The notes below the pieces were generated by a model, which worked only from the letters and a program-made list of their open reading frames with translations, did not search any database and was not told where the DNA came from. Both the position numbers and the translations under genes were made by a program. This document shows, piece after piece, positions 7,972 through 14,828 of a stretch of 15,798 bases of DNA. Location of the stretch: the NCBI GenBank assembly GCA_964541895.1, contig CAZISM010000120.1, forward strand, positions 1 through 15,798, read 5' to 3'. Every line of letters starts with the position of its first letter. Position 1 is the first letter of the stretch. Source of the DNA: CAZISM01 sp964541895. Its GTDB lineage: Bacteria > Zhuqueibacterota > Zhuqueibacteria > Residuimicrobiales > Residuimicrobiaceae.

Positions 7972-8598
7972 ATGCGAATGAAATGGTTGTTGATGCTTGT
8001 GATACCTGTTTCCGTGTGGGCGCAGAATGCGGAGACCATTCTGGACAAAGTCAGACAAAAATATGATGCCATGAACAAGCTCTGCGTCGAGTTCAGCCAG
8101 ACGTTTCACTGGAAAATGGCCGGCGAAACGCAAAACAGCAAAGGCCGGCTCTGCAGTCTGAGCGGCACCATGTTCCGCATTGAACAGGGTGATCAGACCA
8201 TCGTGACCGACGGGGTCACGCTCTGGACCTTGTCCAAATCCAACCAGCAGGTTTTGATCGATCAGGCCGGAAACGGCAAGGATGAGAATCCGTTTCTAAA
8301 GAGTTTTATTGCCAGGTACACCCGCGAGTATAAAGCGGAGCTGTTGGCGGATGAAGCGATCGACAACGTACCCCATTTCCATCTCCGCCTGGCCGCCACC
8401 ACAGAGGATGCATTTGAGCGCGAAATTGAGTTGTGGATCGACAAATCCTCCTTTATCATGAATCGGGTCAAGCAGGTGGATGCCAATGGCAACGATTCGA
8501 TCTATGAAATCATATCTCTCCGAACCGACACGCCGCTGTCGGCAAAGGATTTTACAATGACCATCCCGGAGGGCTATGAGGCGGTGGACCTGCGCTGA
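7972..8598 (+). CDS. lolA: Outer-membrane lipoprotein carrier protein LolA
   Basis: Periplasmic chaperone that takes lipoproteins from the LolCDE exporter to the outer membrane. The 208-aa precursor has a signal peptide ending VSVWA at residue 17, then the LolA start AETILDKVRQKYDAM, VEFSQTF, and the beta-strand pattern FRIEQGDQTIVTDGVTLW. Length and fold pattern fit LolA. AAGGAA at 7959-7964 supports the ATG at 7972, although ATG 7978 is also possible. The ftsK-lolA pairing recurs in FCB-type genomes. It is the last housekeeping gene before the polysaccharide locus. Confidence 0.92.
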   Translation: MRMKWLLMLVIPVSVWAQNAETILDKVRQKYDAMNKLCVEFSQTFHWKMAGETQNSKGRLCSLSGTMFRIEQGDQTIVTDGVTLWTLSKSNQQVLIDQAGNGKDENPFLKSFIARYTREYKAELLADEAIDNVPHFHLRLAATTEDAFEREIELWIDKSSFIMNRVKQVDANGNDSIYEIISLRTDTPLSAKDFTMTIPEGYEAVDLR

Positions 8599-9139
8599 TC
8601 GGCCGGGCAGGCCTCCTGCCGGAGCCGGTTTAGCTGCCGGCGATGCGAGCGGTTTGCCTCTGCTCCTGAACCTGCTCTGTCTCTTGTGGCCGGTGCTGGC
8701 CTGGGCTCAGACTACGCCTCCGCCGGCAGAGCAGAATCGAGCTGCGCAATATTTCCTCGGCAGCCAGGACCAGGTCCTGATGGCGGTCAACGTCTGGGGC
8801 TTTGTCCACAAGCCCGGACAGTATATGGTGCCCAACGACACCGATTCGATCTCACTGCTGTCTTACGCCGGCGGACCGCGTGAAGAAGCCAAGATCAAGA
8901 CCATCAAGGTCGTGCGGCCGGGAAAGAACAATCAGCCCGACCAGGTCATCACCGTCGATGTTAAAAAATTCCTGGCCGCTGCGCACGCCGCCGAAATACC
9001 GGTGCTCCGCCCCGGTGATACGGTGGTCGTCTCGGGAACCAGCTACTATTTCATCAGCAAATTTTTCGAATTCACCGTGAAAATCGCTGCGCTCAGCCAG
9101 GTCTGGGCGCTGGTGGAATATTATACCAAAAACCGTTAG
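8576..9139 (+). CDS. Small SLBB-domain polysaccharide export protein
   Basis: Probably a periplasmic or envelope component of surface-polysaccharide export. An SLBB fold is clear from VNVWGFVHKPGQYMVP (71-86), ISLLSYAGGP (92-101) and VLRPGDTVVVSG (143-154). A hydrophobic C-terminal stretch (about 160-180) may anchor it. The protein is 187 aa from ATG 8576, or 161 aa from TTG 8654. The N-terminal poly-export domain of Wza-type proteins is absent. The start is uncertain: ATG 8576 overlaps lolA by 23 nt with GGAGGG only 2 nt away and gives an odd arginine-rich leader. TTG 8654 starts right at a good signal peptide (hydrophobic core, WPVLAWA cleavage) but lacks a ribosome site. wzz-like DNA follows at 9177. 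Confidence 0.8.
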   Translation: MRRWTCADRPGRPPAGAGLAAGDASGLPLLLNLLCLLWPVLAWAQTTPPPAEQNRAAQYFLGSQDQVLMAVNVWGFVHKPGQYMVPNDTDSISLLSYAGGPREEAKIKTIKVVRPGKNNQPDQVITVDVKKFLAAAHAAEIPVLRPGDTVVVSGTSYYFISKFFEFTVKIAALSQVWALVEYYTKNR

Positions 9140-9176
9140 GCACGGGAGACGCGGTCGTATCCGGTATGGTCATGAT

Positions 9177-10379
9177 ATGATGATGAATTCCGACAGCAAA
9201 ATCTCCGGCAACGGCAACGGCACATGGCGTCGCCCGCATCCGTTCTCTCATGACCGGCCATTGACGTTCCACGATTATGTGCGGGTTTTATATAAAAACC
9301 GGTACCTTATTTCCATCTCCTTCCTGGTCATCGTCAGTGCTACACTGCTTTACACGGTTACCACCGAGCCGGTCTATGAAGCCACGGCCAAGATTATGGT
9401 GGAGCAAAAGGGGGGCATGGGCGAATCCCTGTTCGACTTTACCACCATGATCAAAAAAGAGACGATGATCAACAACCAGGTGGAGATCCTGAAAAGCCGG
9501 TCGCTGGCTGAAATGGTGATCCGCGATCTCTGCAGCTCGGAACAGGCCCGCCATTTGCGCGTCCTCGGCCGCGACACTGCCGCGGTGGACGGCTATCGAC
9601 CGGCCTGGTGGCAATGGCTGTGGCGCGGCGACGGCGACGACGTCGGCGAAACAGAAGAGCAGCGGTTTGACCATGTCACGGAGATCCTGCGCCACGCCAT
9701 CGATGTGACGCCGATTCGTAACACCGATATGATCGAAATCCGTGTGCGGGCGCTGTCGCCGTTTGAATCGGCGTAGCTCACCAACACCGTCGCCGGCGCC
9801 TGCAAGTCGATGAATCAGGCTCAGAGTCAGTCCGAGGTGCGCCAGGTCAAAACCTTTCTGGAAAACCAGCTGGAAAATCTGCGCATGGAGCTGGCCCGTT
9901 CAGAAGAATCTCTCAAAGCCTACAAACAGCAGGCGCGGGTGGTGGCTCTGGACAAAGAGACCGAGGAACTGGTGCGCAAGGTGGCTGAATTCGAAACCAT
10001 GTATAACGAAGCGGTCACGGACCTGGAAGCCAATCGCCGGCGCCTCGCCTATATCAATCGGCAGCTCAGCGACCGCAAGCTGAACATCGACATGGAAAGC
10101 AACTCTTCCCAGCCCTATCTCAGCGAGCTGCGCAAATCCATGGCGGAGAAAGAAGCGGAACTGGCCAAATACAGAGCCCAGCTGGTCGAGCTCGGCGTGG
10201 ACGAACAGCAACGTGCAGCAACTGAAAGCGCAGGTGCAGGCGCCCAAGGACAAGTATCGTCTGGAAGCCACCAAGGCGGCCTCCTCCGATTTGTCGATCC
10301 GGCGCAGTTGTCCGGCACCCTGTTCACCAGCAAGATCGAAGTAGAGACCGAAAGAGCCGACGCCCGAAACAGCCTTTGA
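9177..10379 (+). pseudogene. Wzz/GumC-type chain-length regulator, interrupted and C-terminally truncated
   Basis: Inner-membrane protein that controls polysaccharide chain length. The first open part (9177-9776) has a Wzz domain: transmembrane helix at about 43-62, YEATAKIMVEQ, and QVEILKSRSLAEMVI. An in-frame TAG at 9774-9776 interrupts it exactly where homologues continue, and the same frame goes on with LTNTVAGACKSMNQAQS. A coiled coil (about 9830-10190) follows. A +1 shift near 10200 moves the coding sense to another frame (SNVQQLKAQVQ), and a compensating shift near 10295 restores it (AQLSGTLFTSKIEVE). TGA at 10377-10379 then ends the frame well before the GNVR region, second membrane helix and any tyrosine-kinase domain. 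TAG needs only one base change to become a tyrosine codon. It may be a real pseudogene or a consensus of poor quality. Confidence 0.8.
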
Positions 10380-10405
10380 TCACTAACGACCAAGAGGAAT
10401 GATAC

Positions 10406-10915
10406 TTGGCACTGAATCTGCAGAAAGAACCATTGTGGTACGCCTTTGTCACCAAGCCGCGCCACGAAAAAAAAGTGCAACAGTATCTCGATCTGGCCGG
10501 CATCGAGAGTTTTCTACCCATTCGCCGGACCCTGAACCAATGGAAAGATCGCAAGCGCTGGGTGGAGGCGCCGCTGTTTTCATGTTATATTTTCTCGCGC
10601 ATCGCGTATGTGAACCGGTACGACGTGTTGCAGGTGCCCAGCGTCGCCCGTCTGGTTACCTTTAACAATGAGCCCACGCCGGTCAGCACACAGGAGATTG
10701 AAGCCATTCGCCGGATTCTGACCACGCCGCAATCGGTGCAGGTCATGGACGGCATGATACCGGGCGCACGCGTACGCATCACCTCCGGTGCCCTGGCCGG
10801 TCTGGAGGGGGTGCTGGGCGAACACCGCGGCAGCAAATGGTTTATGATTTACATTGAAGTGATCGGTAAATCGATTCTGGTGGATGCGCTGGAAAACACC
10901 GTCGTCAGAATCTGA
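10406..10915 (+). CDS. UpxY/RfaH-like NusG paralogue (transcription antitermination)
   Basis: Specialised NusG paralogues bind RNA polymerase and stop premature termination in long capsule or exopolysaccharide operons. The 169-aa protein begins with the NGN-domain signature WYAFVTKPRHEKKV (11-24), continues with FLPIRR and APLFSCYIFSRI (55-66), and has a C-terminal KOW motif PGARVRITSGALAGLEG (119-135). It lacks other NusG context (no secE or rplK), and a position inside a polysaccharide locus is typical of UpxY and LoaP relatives. The TTG start at 10406 is supported by GAGGAA at 10394-10399 (6-nt spacing). No ops-like GGCGGTAG element was found, so its recruitment signal is unknown. It lies 26 nt after the wreck of wzz. 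Confidence 0.88.
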   Translation: MALNLQKEPLWYAFVTKPRHEKKVQQYLDLAGIESFLPIRRTLNQWKDRKRWVEAPLFSCYIFSRIAYVNRYDVLQVPSVARLVTFNNEPTPVSTQEIEAIRRILTTPQSVQVMDGMIPGARVRITSGALAGLEGVLGEHRGSKWFMIYIEVIGKSILVDALENTVVRI

Positions 10916-10961
10916 TGGCCGCGACGCCGTGCGCGCCGGTGCAACGGGCGTTGGATTCATG

Positions 10962-11010
10962 CCCACCACAGGGGAGCCGCTTGACACGGCTACACTCATG
11001 GCCTGGTGGG
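10962..11010 (+). other. Nested inverted repeats in the leader of the UDP-sugar dehydrogenase gene
   Basis: CCCACCA (10962-10968) pairs perfectly with TGGTGGG (11004-11010), enclosing a second stem AGCCG (10975-10979) with CGGCT (10987-10991). No T-tract follows. It lies in the 220-nt spacer between the NusG paralogue and the dehydrogenase. A TTGACA at 10981-10986 is inside the structure but has no matching -10 box. It could be a structured leader RNA acted on by the antiterminator; that is speculation. Confidence 0.3.
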
Positions 11011-11135
11011 TGCAGGAGTTGTACTTCTATTAGTGACGGGACGAGAGTCTGGCAACAGAACCCACGAACGCCTGTCCGCCAGCGTTGATCATAATTCACA
11101 TTGTTCATATCACCAAACTAAGGGAAGGGGATTGT

Positions 11136-12446
11136 ATGGATTTAAAGCAAAAGATTGAGAGTAAACAGGCTGTGATCGGTGTGATCGGCCTGGGGTACGT
11201 CGGTTTGCCGCTGCTGATTGAATTCGCCCGTGAAGGAGTCGCGGTTGTGGGATTCGATATCGACGAGAGCAAGATCCAAAAGCTGAGCAAAGGCGAGAGC
11301 TACATCAAACACATTCCCGCCGCCAAAATCAAGGAAATCGGCGCCATGGGCAAGACCGCCTATACCAGCGATTTCGCCAAATCGGCCGAGTGCGATGTGC
11401 TGCTGCTGGCTCTGCCGACGCCGCTGAACGAACACCGCGAACCCGATCTCTCTTATATCGAAAACACGGGCCATTCCATCAAACCGTATCTGCGCAAGGG
11501 ACAAATGGTCATTCTGGAAAGCAGCACCTGGCCCGGCACCACGGATGAGGCGCTGTTGCCCATTCTGGAACAATCCGGCCTCAAGGGCAACAAGGATTTC
11601 TATATCGCCTTCTCCCCTGAACGCGAAGATCCCAACAATCCCAAATTCCATCTGCGCAACATTCCCAAGGTGGTGGGCGCGGATGATCCATACGCCCTCG
11701 ATTGTGCGGTTAAACTGTACGCCTACATCACCACGCCCGTGCCCGTGACCAGCACCCGCGTGGCCGAATCCGCCAAACTCCTGGAGAACATTTTCCGCAG
11801 CGTCAATATCGCCCTGGTCAACGAGATGAAGATGATCCTCGACCGCATGGGCATCGATGTTTGGGAGGTCATCCAGGCCGCTTCCACCAAGCCGTTCGGA
11901 TTTATGCCCTTCCTGCCTGGACCCGGTTTGGGCGGTCATTGCATCCCCATCGATCCGTTCTATTTGACCTGGAAGGCACGCGAGTACGATATGCCGACCC
12001 GCTTTATCGAACTGGCCGGCGAAATCAATACCAATATGCCCTATTATGTGGTGGATAAAACGGTGGAAGCGCTGAATGATGCAGGCAAGAGCATTAAGAA
12101 TGCCAAGTGCCTTATCCTCGGCGTCGCTTACAAAAAAGACATCGACGATATGCGCGAAACGCCGGCGTTCAAGGTCATGGAAATCCTCCGCGACCGCGGC
12201 GTTCTGATCGACTATTATGATCCCTACATCCCTAAACTGCCGCCCACACGCAAATACCAGTACGATATGTGCAGCATCGAGCTCTCCGCTGCTACGGTGA
12301 GCGCCTATGATGTGGTGGTGGTGATTACCGATCATTCGGATGTCGACTATGAACTGGTACGCAAGAATGCCAAACTGATCATCGACACGCGCAACGTATT
12401 CAAATTGTACGGCCCGCTCCATCAGGGCAACGTCGTCAAATGCTAA
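11136..12446 (+). CDS. UDP-N-acetylhexosamine 6-dehydrogenase (WbpA/WecC-type nucleotide-sugar dehydrogenase)
   Basis: NAD-dependent enzyme that oxidises C6 of a UDP-sugar to a uronic acid in two steps, for surface polysaccharide. The 436-aa protein has the Rossmann motif GVIGLGYVG (15-23), PTPLNEHREPDLSYI (95-109), AESAKLLEN (210-218) with Lys214, and GPGLGGHCIPIDPFY (262-276) with the catalytic Cys269. The FLPGPGLGGHCIPIDPFYL context is more like WbpA-type enzymes acting on UDP-GlcNAc than UDP-glucose dehydrogenase. ATG 11136 is chosen over the upstream in-frame start because GAAGGGG (11124-11130) lies 5 nt before it and MDLKQKIESK is a normal N-terminus. It is intact, unlike many of its neighbours. 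Confidence 0.92.
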   Translation: MDLKQKIESKQAVIGVIGLGYVGLPLLIEFAREGVAVVGFDIDESKIQKLSKGESYIKHIPAAKIKEIGAMGKTAYTSDFAKSAECDVLLLALPTPLNEHREPDLSYIENTGHSIKPYLRKGQMVILESSTWPGTTDEALLPILEQSGLKGNKDFYIAFSPEREDPNNPKFHLRNIPKVVGADDPYALDCAVKLYAYITTPVPVTSTRVAESAKLLENIFRSVNIALVNEMKMILDRMGIDVWEVIQAASTKPFGFMPFLPGPGLGGHCIPIDPFYLTWKAREYDMPTRFIELAGEINTNMPYYVVDKTVEALNDAGKSIKNAKCLILGVAYKKDIDDMRETPAFKVMEILRDRGVLIDYYDPYIPKLPPTRKYQYDMCSIELSAATVSAYDVVVVITDHSDVDYELVRKNAKLIIDTRNVFKLYGPLHQGNVVKC

Positions 12447-12453
12447 ACCGGTT

Positions 12454-12524
12454 CGTCTCAGGGAGGACCAAAGGCCGCTCCGCATCCTGAGGATCGGCGG
12501 CTTCGTCCTCCCGGAGGAGAGACG
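12454..12524 (+). other. Long imperfect hairpin with a Shine-Dalgarno-like bulge
   Basis: CGTCTC (12454-12459) pairs with GAGACG (12519-12524), and GGGAGGAC (12461-12468) with GTCCTCCC (12505-12512). Further in, GCCGC pairs with GCGGC, and ATCC-TGA-GGAT forms the tip. The unpaired strand between the two outer stems is GGAGGA (12513-12518), a perfect ribosome-binding sequence 6 nt before a TTG (12525) that opens a nine-codon frame ending at TGA 12552-12554. No T-tract follows, so it is not an ordinary terminator. It sits between the dehydrogenase and the SDR gene. Confidence 0.5.
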
Positions 12525-12568
12525 TTGCGTTTCATACAGGTAGCCTATGATTGAAGACGGATTAGCGG

Positions 12569-13513
12569 ATGCAACGTGACGCCAGGATATTCATAACCGG
12601 ATCCACGACGATGGCCGGGAGCGCCATCAGGTCTGCGCTGGCATGTGCAGGCTACAAAAATCTGATCTGCCCGACGACGGAAGAACTGGATTTGCTCGAT
12701 CAATATGCCGTTCTGAATTTTTATTACGCGCAAAAACCGGATTATGTCATCGAAACCGCTACGCGTGAAGACGGCTTGACCGCAAACCATCACCGGGCCC
12801 GGCTGTTGTATGAGACCCTGCAAATTCAGGTCAATATCATCCACGGGGCCTACCTGGCGCGGGTGAAAACACTGCTGCTGCTGGCCGGCAGCAGCGTCTA
12901 TCCGGAAACGGCTCATCCGCCTGTTGCAGAAGATCAACTGCTCACCGGCCCACCTCTGCCCGTTCTGGAGTCCTACGCCATAGCCAAAATAGCCGGGCTG
13001 AAAATGTGCCAGGCCTACCGGGAGCAGTACGGTTGCCGCTTTGTCGCGTTGCTGCCGGCCACTCTCTATGGCGCCCACGATACCTTCAGCCTGACGGCGC
13101 CCCGTCTCTTGCCCTCGCTGCTGCTATCGCTGCATGAAGCCCGCTTGCGGAATCTGCCTGTCGTTCGCATGCACGGCTCCGGCAGCCGGCGCCGGGAATT
13201 CCTTCACGTCGATGATCTGGCCTCCGCCTGTCTGTTCCTGCTGGACCAAACCGATCCGCCCGCGCTCCTCAATGTCGGTGTCGGCGAAGATGTATCCGTG
13301 CTGGAGCTGTCTCAGCTCATCAAAGGGGTTGTCGGGTATCGCGGCGATATCGAATTCGAGACCATGAAATCAGACAACGGCCCACGCCGCTGGCTCTGTG
13401 TGCGCAAACTGTTCGATCTGGGCTGGCGGCCAAGGATTCCCCTGTCCGCAGGATTGCGATATACCTACCAATGGTTCCTTACACAACCACCCCGGGAACA
13501 ACAGCTCAATTAG
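12569..13513 (+). CDS. GDP-L-fucose synthase-like SDR, epimerase residues missing
   Basis: Extended short-chain dehydrogenase of the GDP-fucose synthase (Fcl/WcaG) type, for nucleotide-sugar supply to the polysaccharide. The 314 aa include IFITGSTTMAGSAI (7-20), LDLLDQ (40-45), GSSVYPE (107-113), the catalytic SYAIAKIAG (Tyr136, Lys140), LYGAHDTF (166-173), RRREFLHVDDLASA (207-220) and a normal C-terminus with GLRYTYQWFL. Compared with E. coli Fcl as I recall it, the middle glycine of the nucleotide motif is Thr14, the AAKVGG segment is replaced (TATREDG), the epimerisation cysteine (Cys109) is lost by a one-residue deletion, and His179 is Arg179. Ketoreduction could persist while 3,5-epimerisation is doubtful. 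The ATG at 12569 has only a weak ribosome site. The overall family call is firm, the substrate is not. Confidence 0.82.
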   Translation: MQRDARIFITGSTTMAGSAIRSALACAGYKNLICPTTEELDLLDQYAVLNFYYAQKPDYVIETATREDGLTANHHRARLLYETLQIQVNIIHGAYLARVKTLLLLAGSSVYPETAHPPVAEDQLLTGPPLPVLESYAIAKIAGLKMCQAYREQYGCRFVALLPATLYGAHDTFSLTAPRLLPSLLLSLHEARLRNLPVVRMHGSGSRRREFLHVDDLASACLFLLDQTDPPALLNVGVGEDVSVLELSQLIKGVVGYRGDIEFETMKSDNGPRRWLCVRKLFDLGWRPRIPLSAGLRYTYQWFLTQPPREQQLN

Positions 13514-13520
13514 GCAGGGA

Positions 13521-13533
13521 GGTCGTAACGACC
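13521..13533. other. Short palindrome after the SDR gene
   Basis: GGTCGT-A-ACGACC is a perfect inverted repeat just 7 nt past the SDR stop and 11 nt before the putative promoter of the zinc-ribbon gene. Without a T-tract it is unlikely to terminate transcription. It could be an operator half-site pair or chance. Confidence 0.25.
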
Positions 13534-13544
13534 AACAAAATGCT

Positions 13545-13572
13545 TTGTAAAGAGTTTTTTGTTTTGTAATAT
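13545..13572 (+). promoter_or_regulatory. Putative promoter for the zinc-ribbon membrane protein gene
   Basis: TTGTAA (13545-13550), 16 nt, then TAATAT (13567-13572), inside an AT-rich patch of about 40 bp that contrasts with the GC-rich surroundings. It lies 39 nt before the ATG at 13611. The match to sigma-70-type boxes is fair and this is unproven. Confidence 0.4.
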
Positions 13573-13610
13573 ACGCTTCAGCAACTGTATGACCAGTAAT
13601 TGGAGCTCCA

Positions 13611-13856
13611 ATGGACTGCCCACACTGCGGATCGGAGAAAATATATCGATCCCGACATCGCAACCGCATCGAAGCCTGGCGAAAATCCATCAGCCGAAAA
13701 AGAGTATTTCGTTGCCACGCCTGCAACTGGCGTGGTTGGTTGCCCGCACCGGATACTGCTCAGCCGAACAGCAAGAGCAACAAAGTGATGATTTTTTTTG
13801 TCGTCGCCATTCTATCTCTGGCAGCGGTCTGGTTACTTTTGCCCTATCTTGAGTAA
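13611..13856 (+). CDS. Small zinc-ribbon protein with a C-terminal membrane helix
   Basis: An 81-aa protein of unknown function. Two CxxC knuckles, CPHC (3-6) and CHAC (35-38), flank a very basic stretch (about 9-34, many Arg and Lys), the layout of a zinc ribbon. A single hydrophobic helix (about 59-78, IFFVVAILSLAAVWLLL) follows a polar linker, so the ribbon most likely faces the cytoplasm from a tail anchor. GGAG at 13602-13605 is 5 nt before the ATG. Similar short ribbon-plus-helix proteins are scattered in bacteria without assigned roles. The basic ribbon could bind nucleic acid or a protein partner. It has its own possible promoter and lies between polysaccharide genes. Confidence 0.75.
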   Translation: MDCPHCGSEKIYRSRHRNRIEAWRKSISRKRVFRCHACNWRGWLPAPDTAQPNSKSNKVMIFFVVAILSLAAVWLLLPYLE

Positions 13857-13916
13857 TTAGAATTCAGACTTTTCCGGCAACGATCCCCGGCAGACGTTAG
13901 GAGGTCAGGGACAAAG

Positions 13917-14096
13917 ATGGCCATCAGACTGCTGCAGACACGCCACTCTTCTGATAGTACTCCATTTATACGTCCCACCTTCGTTTATCCTGAAAAATTT
14001 CAGCCCTTTATTTTCTACCCGGCCCGAATCAGTCCGGGCCACAACAGCGCGACCGGCCGTGTGGCGCTGCAAGCCGACTGTTTTGCATTAAAATAA
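13917..14096 (+). CDS. Possible small ORF of 59 codons, unrecognised
   Basis: An open frame from ATG 13917 to TAA 14094-14096 occupies most of the 265-nt space between the zinc-ribbon gene and the lipoprotein piece. AGGAGG at 13899-13904 is 12 nt upstream and AGGG at 13907-13910 is 6 nt upstream. The predicted product has no signal peptide, membrane helix or motif that I know. A hairpin, GGCCCG (14021-14026) with CGGGCC (14035-14040), lies inside it. It may well be a chance frame; nothing but the ribosome-binding sequence supports it. Confidence 0.25.
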   Translation: MAIRLLQTRHSSDSTPFIRPTFVYPEKFQPFIFYPARISPGHNSATGRVALQADCFALK

Positions 14097-14121
14097 ATAC
14101 AATACCATAACAAACAGGAAT

Positions 14122-14725
14122 ATGTTGATCCCGAAACAGCGGCGAGGGCTGCTGTGGCTGATGGTGCTCGGCCTGGGCGTGTCCGCCTGCCATAAAAATC
14201 CCTCCTCGAACAGGGAAAGTCGATTCCAGGGAAAGGCAAAACTTGTGCAGAGTTCGGACTATAGCAACATTGCCATAGCCCTGTACGAAGCCGGCCAGGT
14301 CGATTCGCTGCTGCAGGTTAAAAAAAGCCTTTATCCGTCGCCGGGTTTCAATTTGACAGGCCGCGATCTGTTTGACCACCGCAAACGGCAGCCGGTAGTC
14401 CGCGTCTTTGCACAACAGGATGGAACCTGGGAGATGACTGCTCCGCATGGAAATTATATTGTCGTTGCTGCCAAGGAGGGTTTTGGCTGGAGCTATGGGC
14501 TACGACCTGCAGCCGTCCAGCGAGTGTGTTTTGCAGCTGTGGCCGGAGCTGCACCTGTCCGGCACTGCCGAAAAAGCCATGGATCTGTTTCGCTATCTGG
14601 TTTTGTCTGCCCGGATCCTGTCCTCGCCGTTTGCGGTGACGATTGTCTATAAAGGCCTGATGGGAAATATCCAATGGCCAAGCGGGGCCCGCGTTGTCGA
14701 ATCGCTGTCAAGTCTGCGCCCTTTT
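14122..14725 (+). pseudogene. Lipoprotein with a frameshift and no recognisable C-terminus
   Basis: The N-terminus is a lipoprotein signal: MLIPKQRRG, a hydrophobic core, and a lipobox ending VSAC (Cys23). The mature part (YIVVAAKEGFGWS) looks like a small beta-sandwich of the carboxypeptidase-regulatory kind, with GTWEMTAPHGNY typical of such domains. At the GGG run 14497-14499 one extra base appears to break the frame: the sense continues as YDLQPSSECVLQLWPELHLSG in the +1 frame, open to about 14725 and fading into unrecognisable sequence. The annotated frame otherwise ends at 14650-14652. Its function is unknown; outer-membrane lipoproteins with this domain often sit near secretion or polysaccharide loci. 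The start could also be TTG 14125, which spaces better from AGGAA. Confidence 0.6.
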
Positions 14726-14828
14726 TGTTCCTGCCGGTGCTGTCGACTCTGTATTATAAAAACGGGATTCGGCTGCTCTCGAAGCTGCAGAGTTTGCACC
14801 AGGCCGCGGGCTGGAGCCGTCACCATGG

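Noticed and set aside
8599..8653. Inverted repeat GGCAGG-CCT-CCTGCC after lolA as a terminator
   Set aside because: There is no T-tract, and the following gene is on the same strand and may overlap lolA, so a terminator is not supported.
10916..11135. JUMPstart/ops element for the NusG paralogue
   Set aside because: I searched the spacer by eye for GGCGGTAG and the longer JUMPstart consensus and found neither. GGCGGCTATGTG near 3262 is similar but lies inside rseP coding sequence.
11142..12485. 447-codon minus-strand frame opposite the UDP-sugar dehydrogenase
   Set aside because: Its length follows from codon bias of the plus-strand gene. The composition is histidine- and glutamine-rich antisense-like, and the plus-strand protein has every catalytic motif.
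13611..13856. InsA-like zinc finger of an IS1-type insertion sequence
   Set aside because: The two CxxC motifs suggested it, but there is a C-terminal membrane helix, no transposase frame nearby, and no terminal inverted repeats or target duplication.
14021..14040. Hairpin GGCCCG/CGGGCC as an intrinsic terminator
   Set aside because: The stem is only 6 bp with an 8-nt loop and no T-tract follows on either strand.
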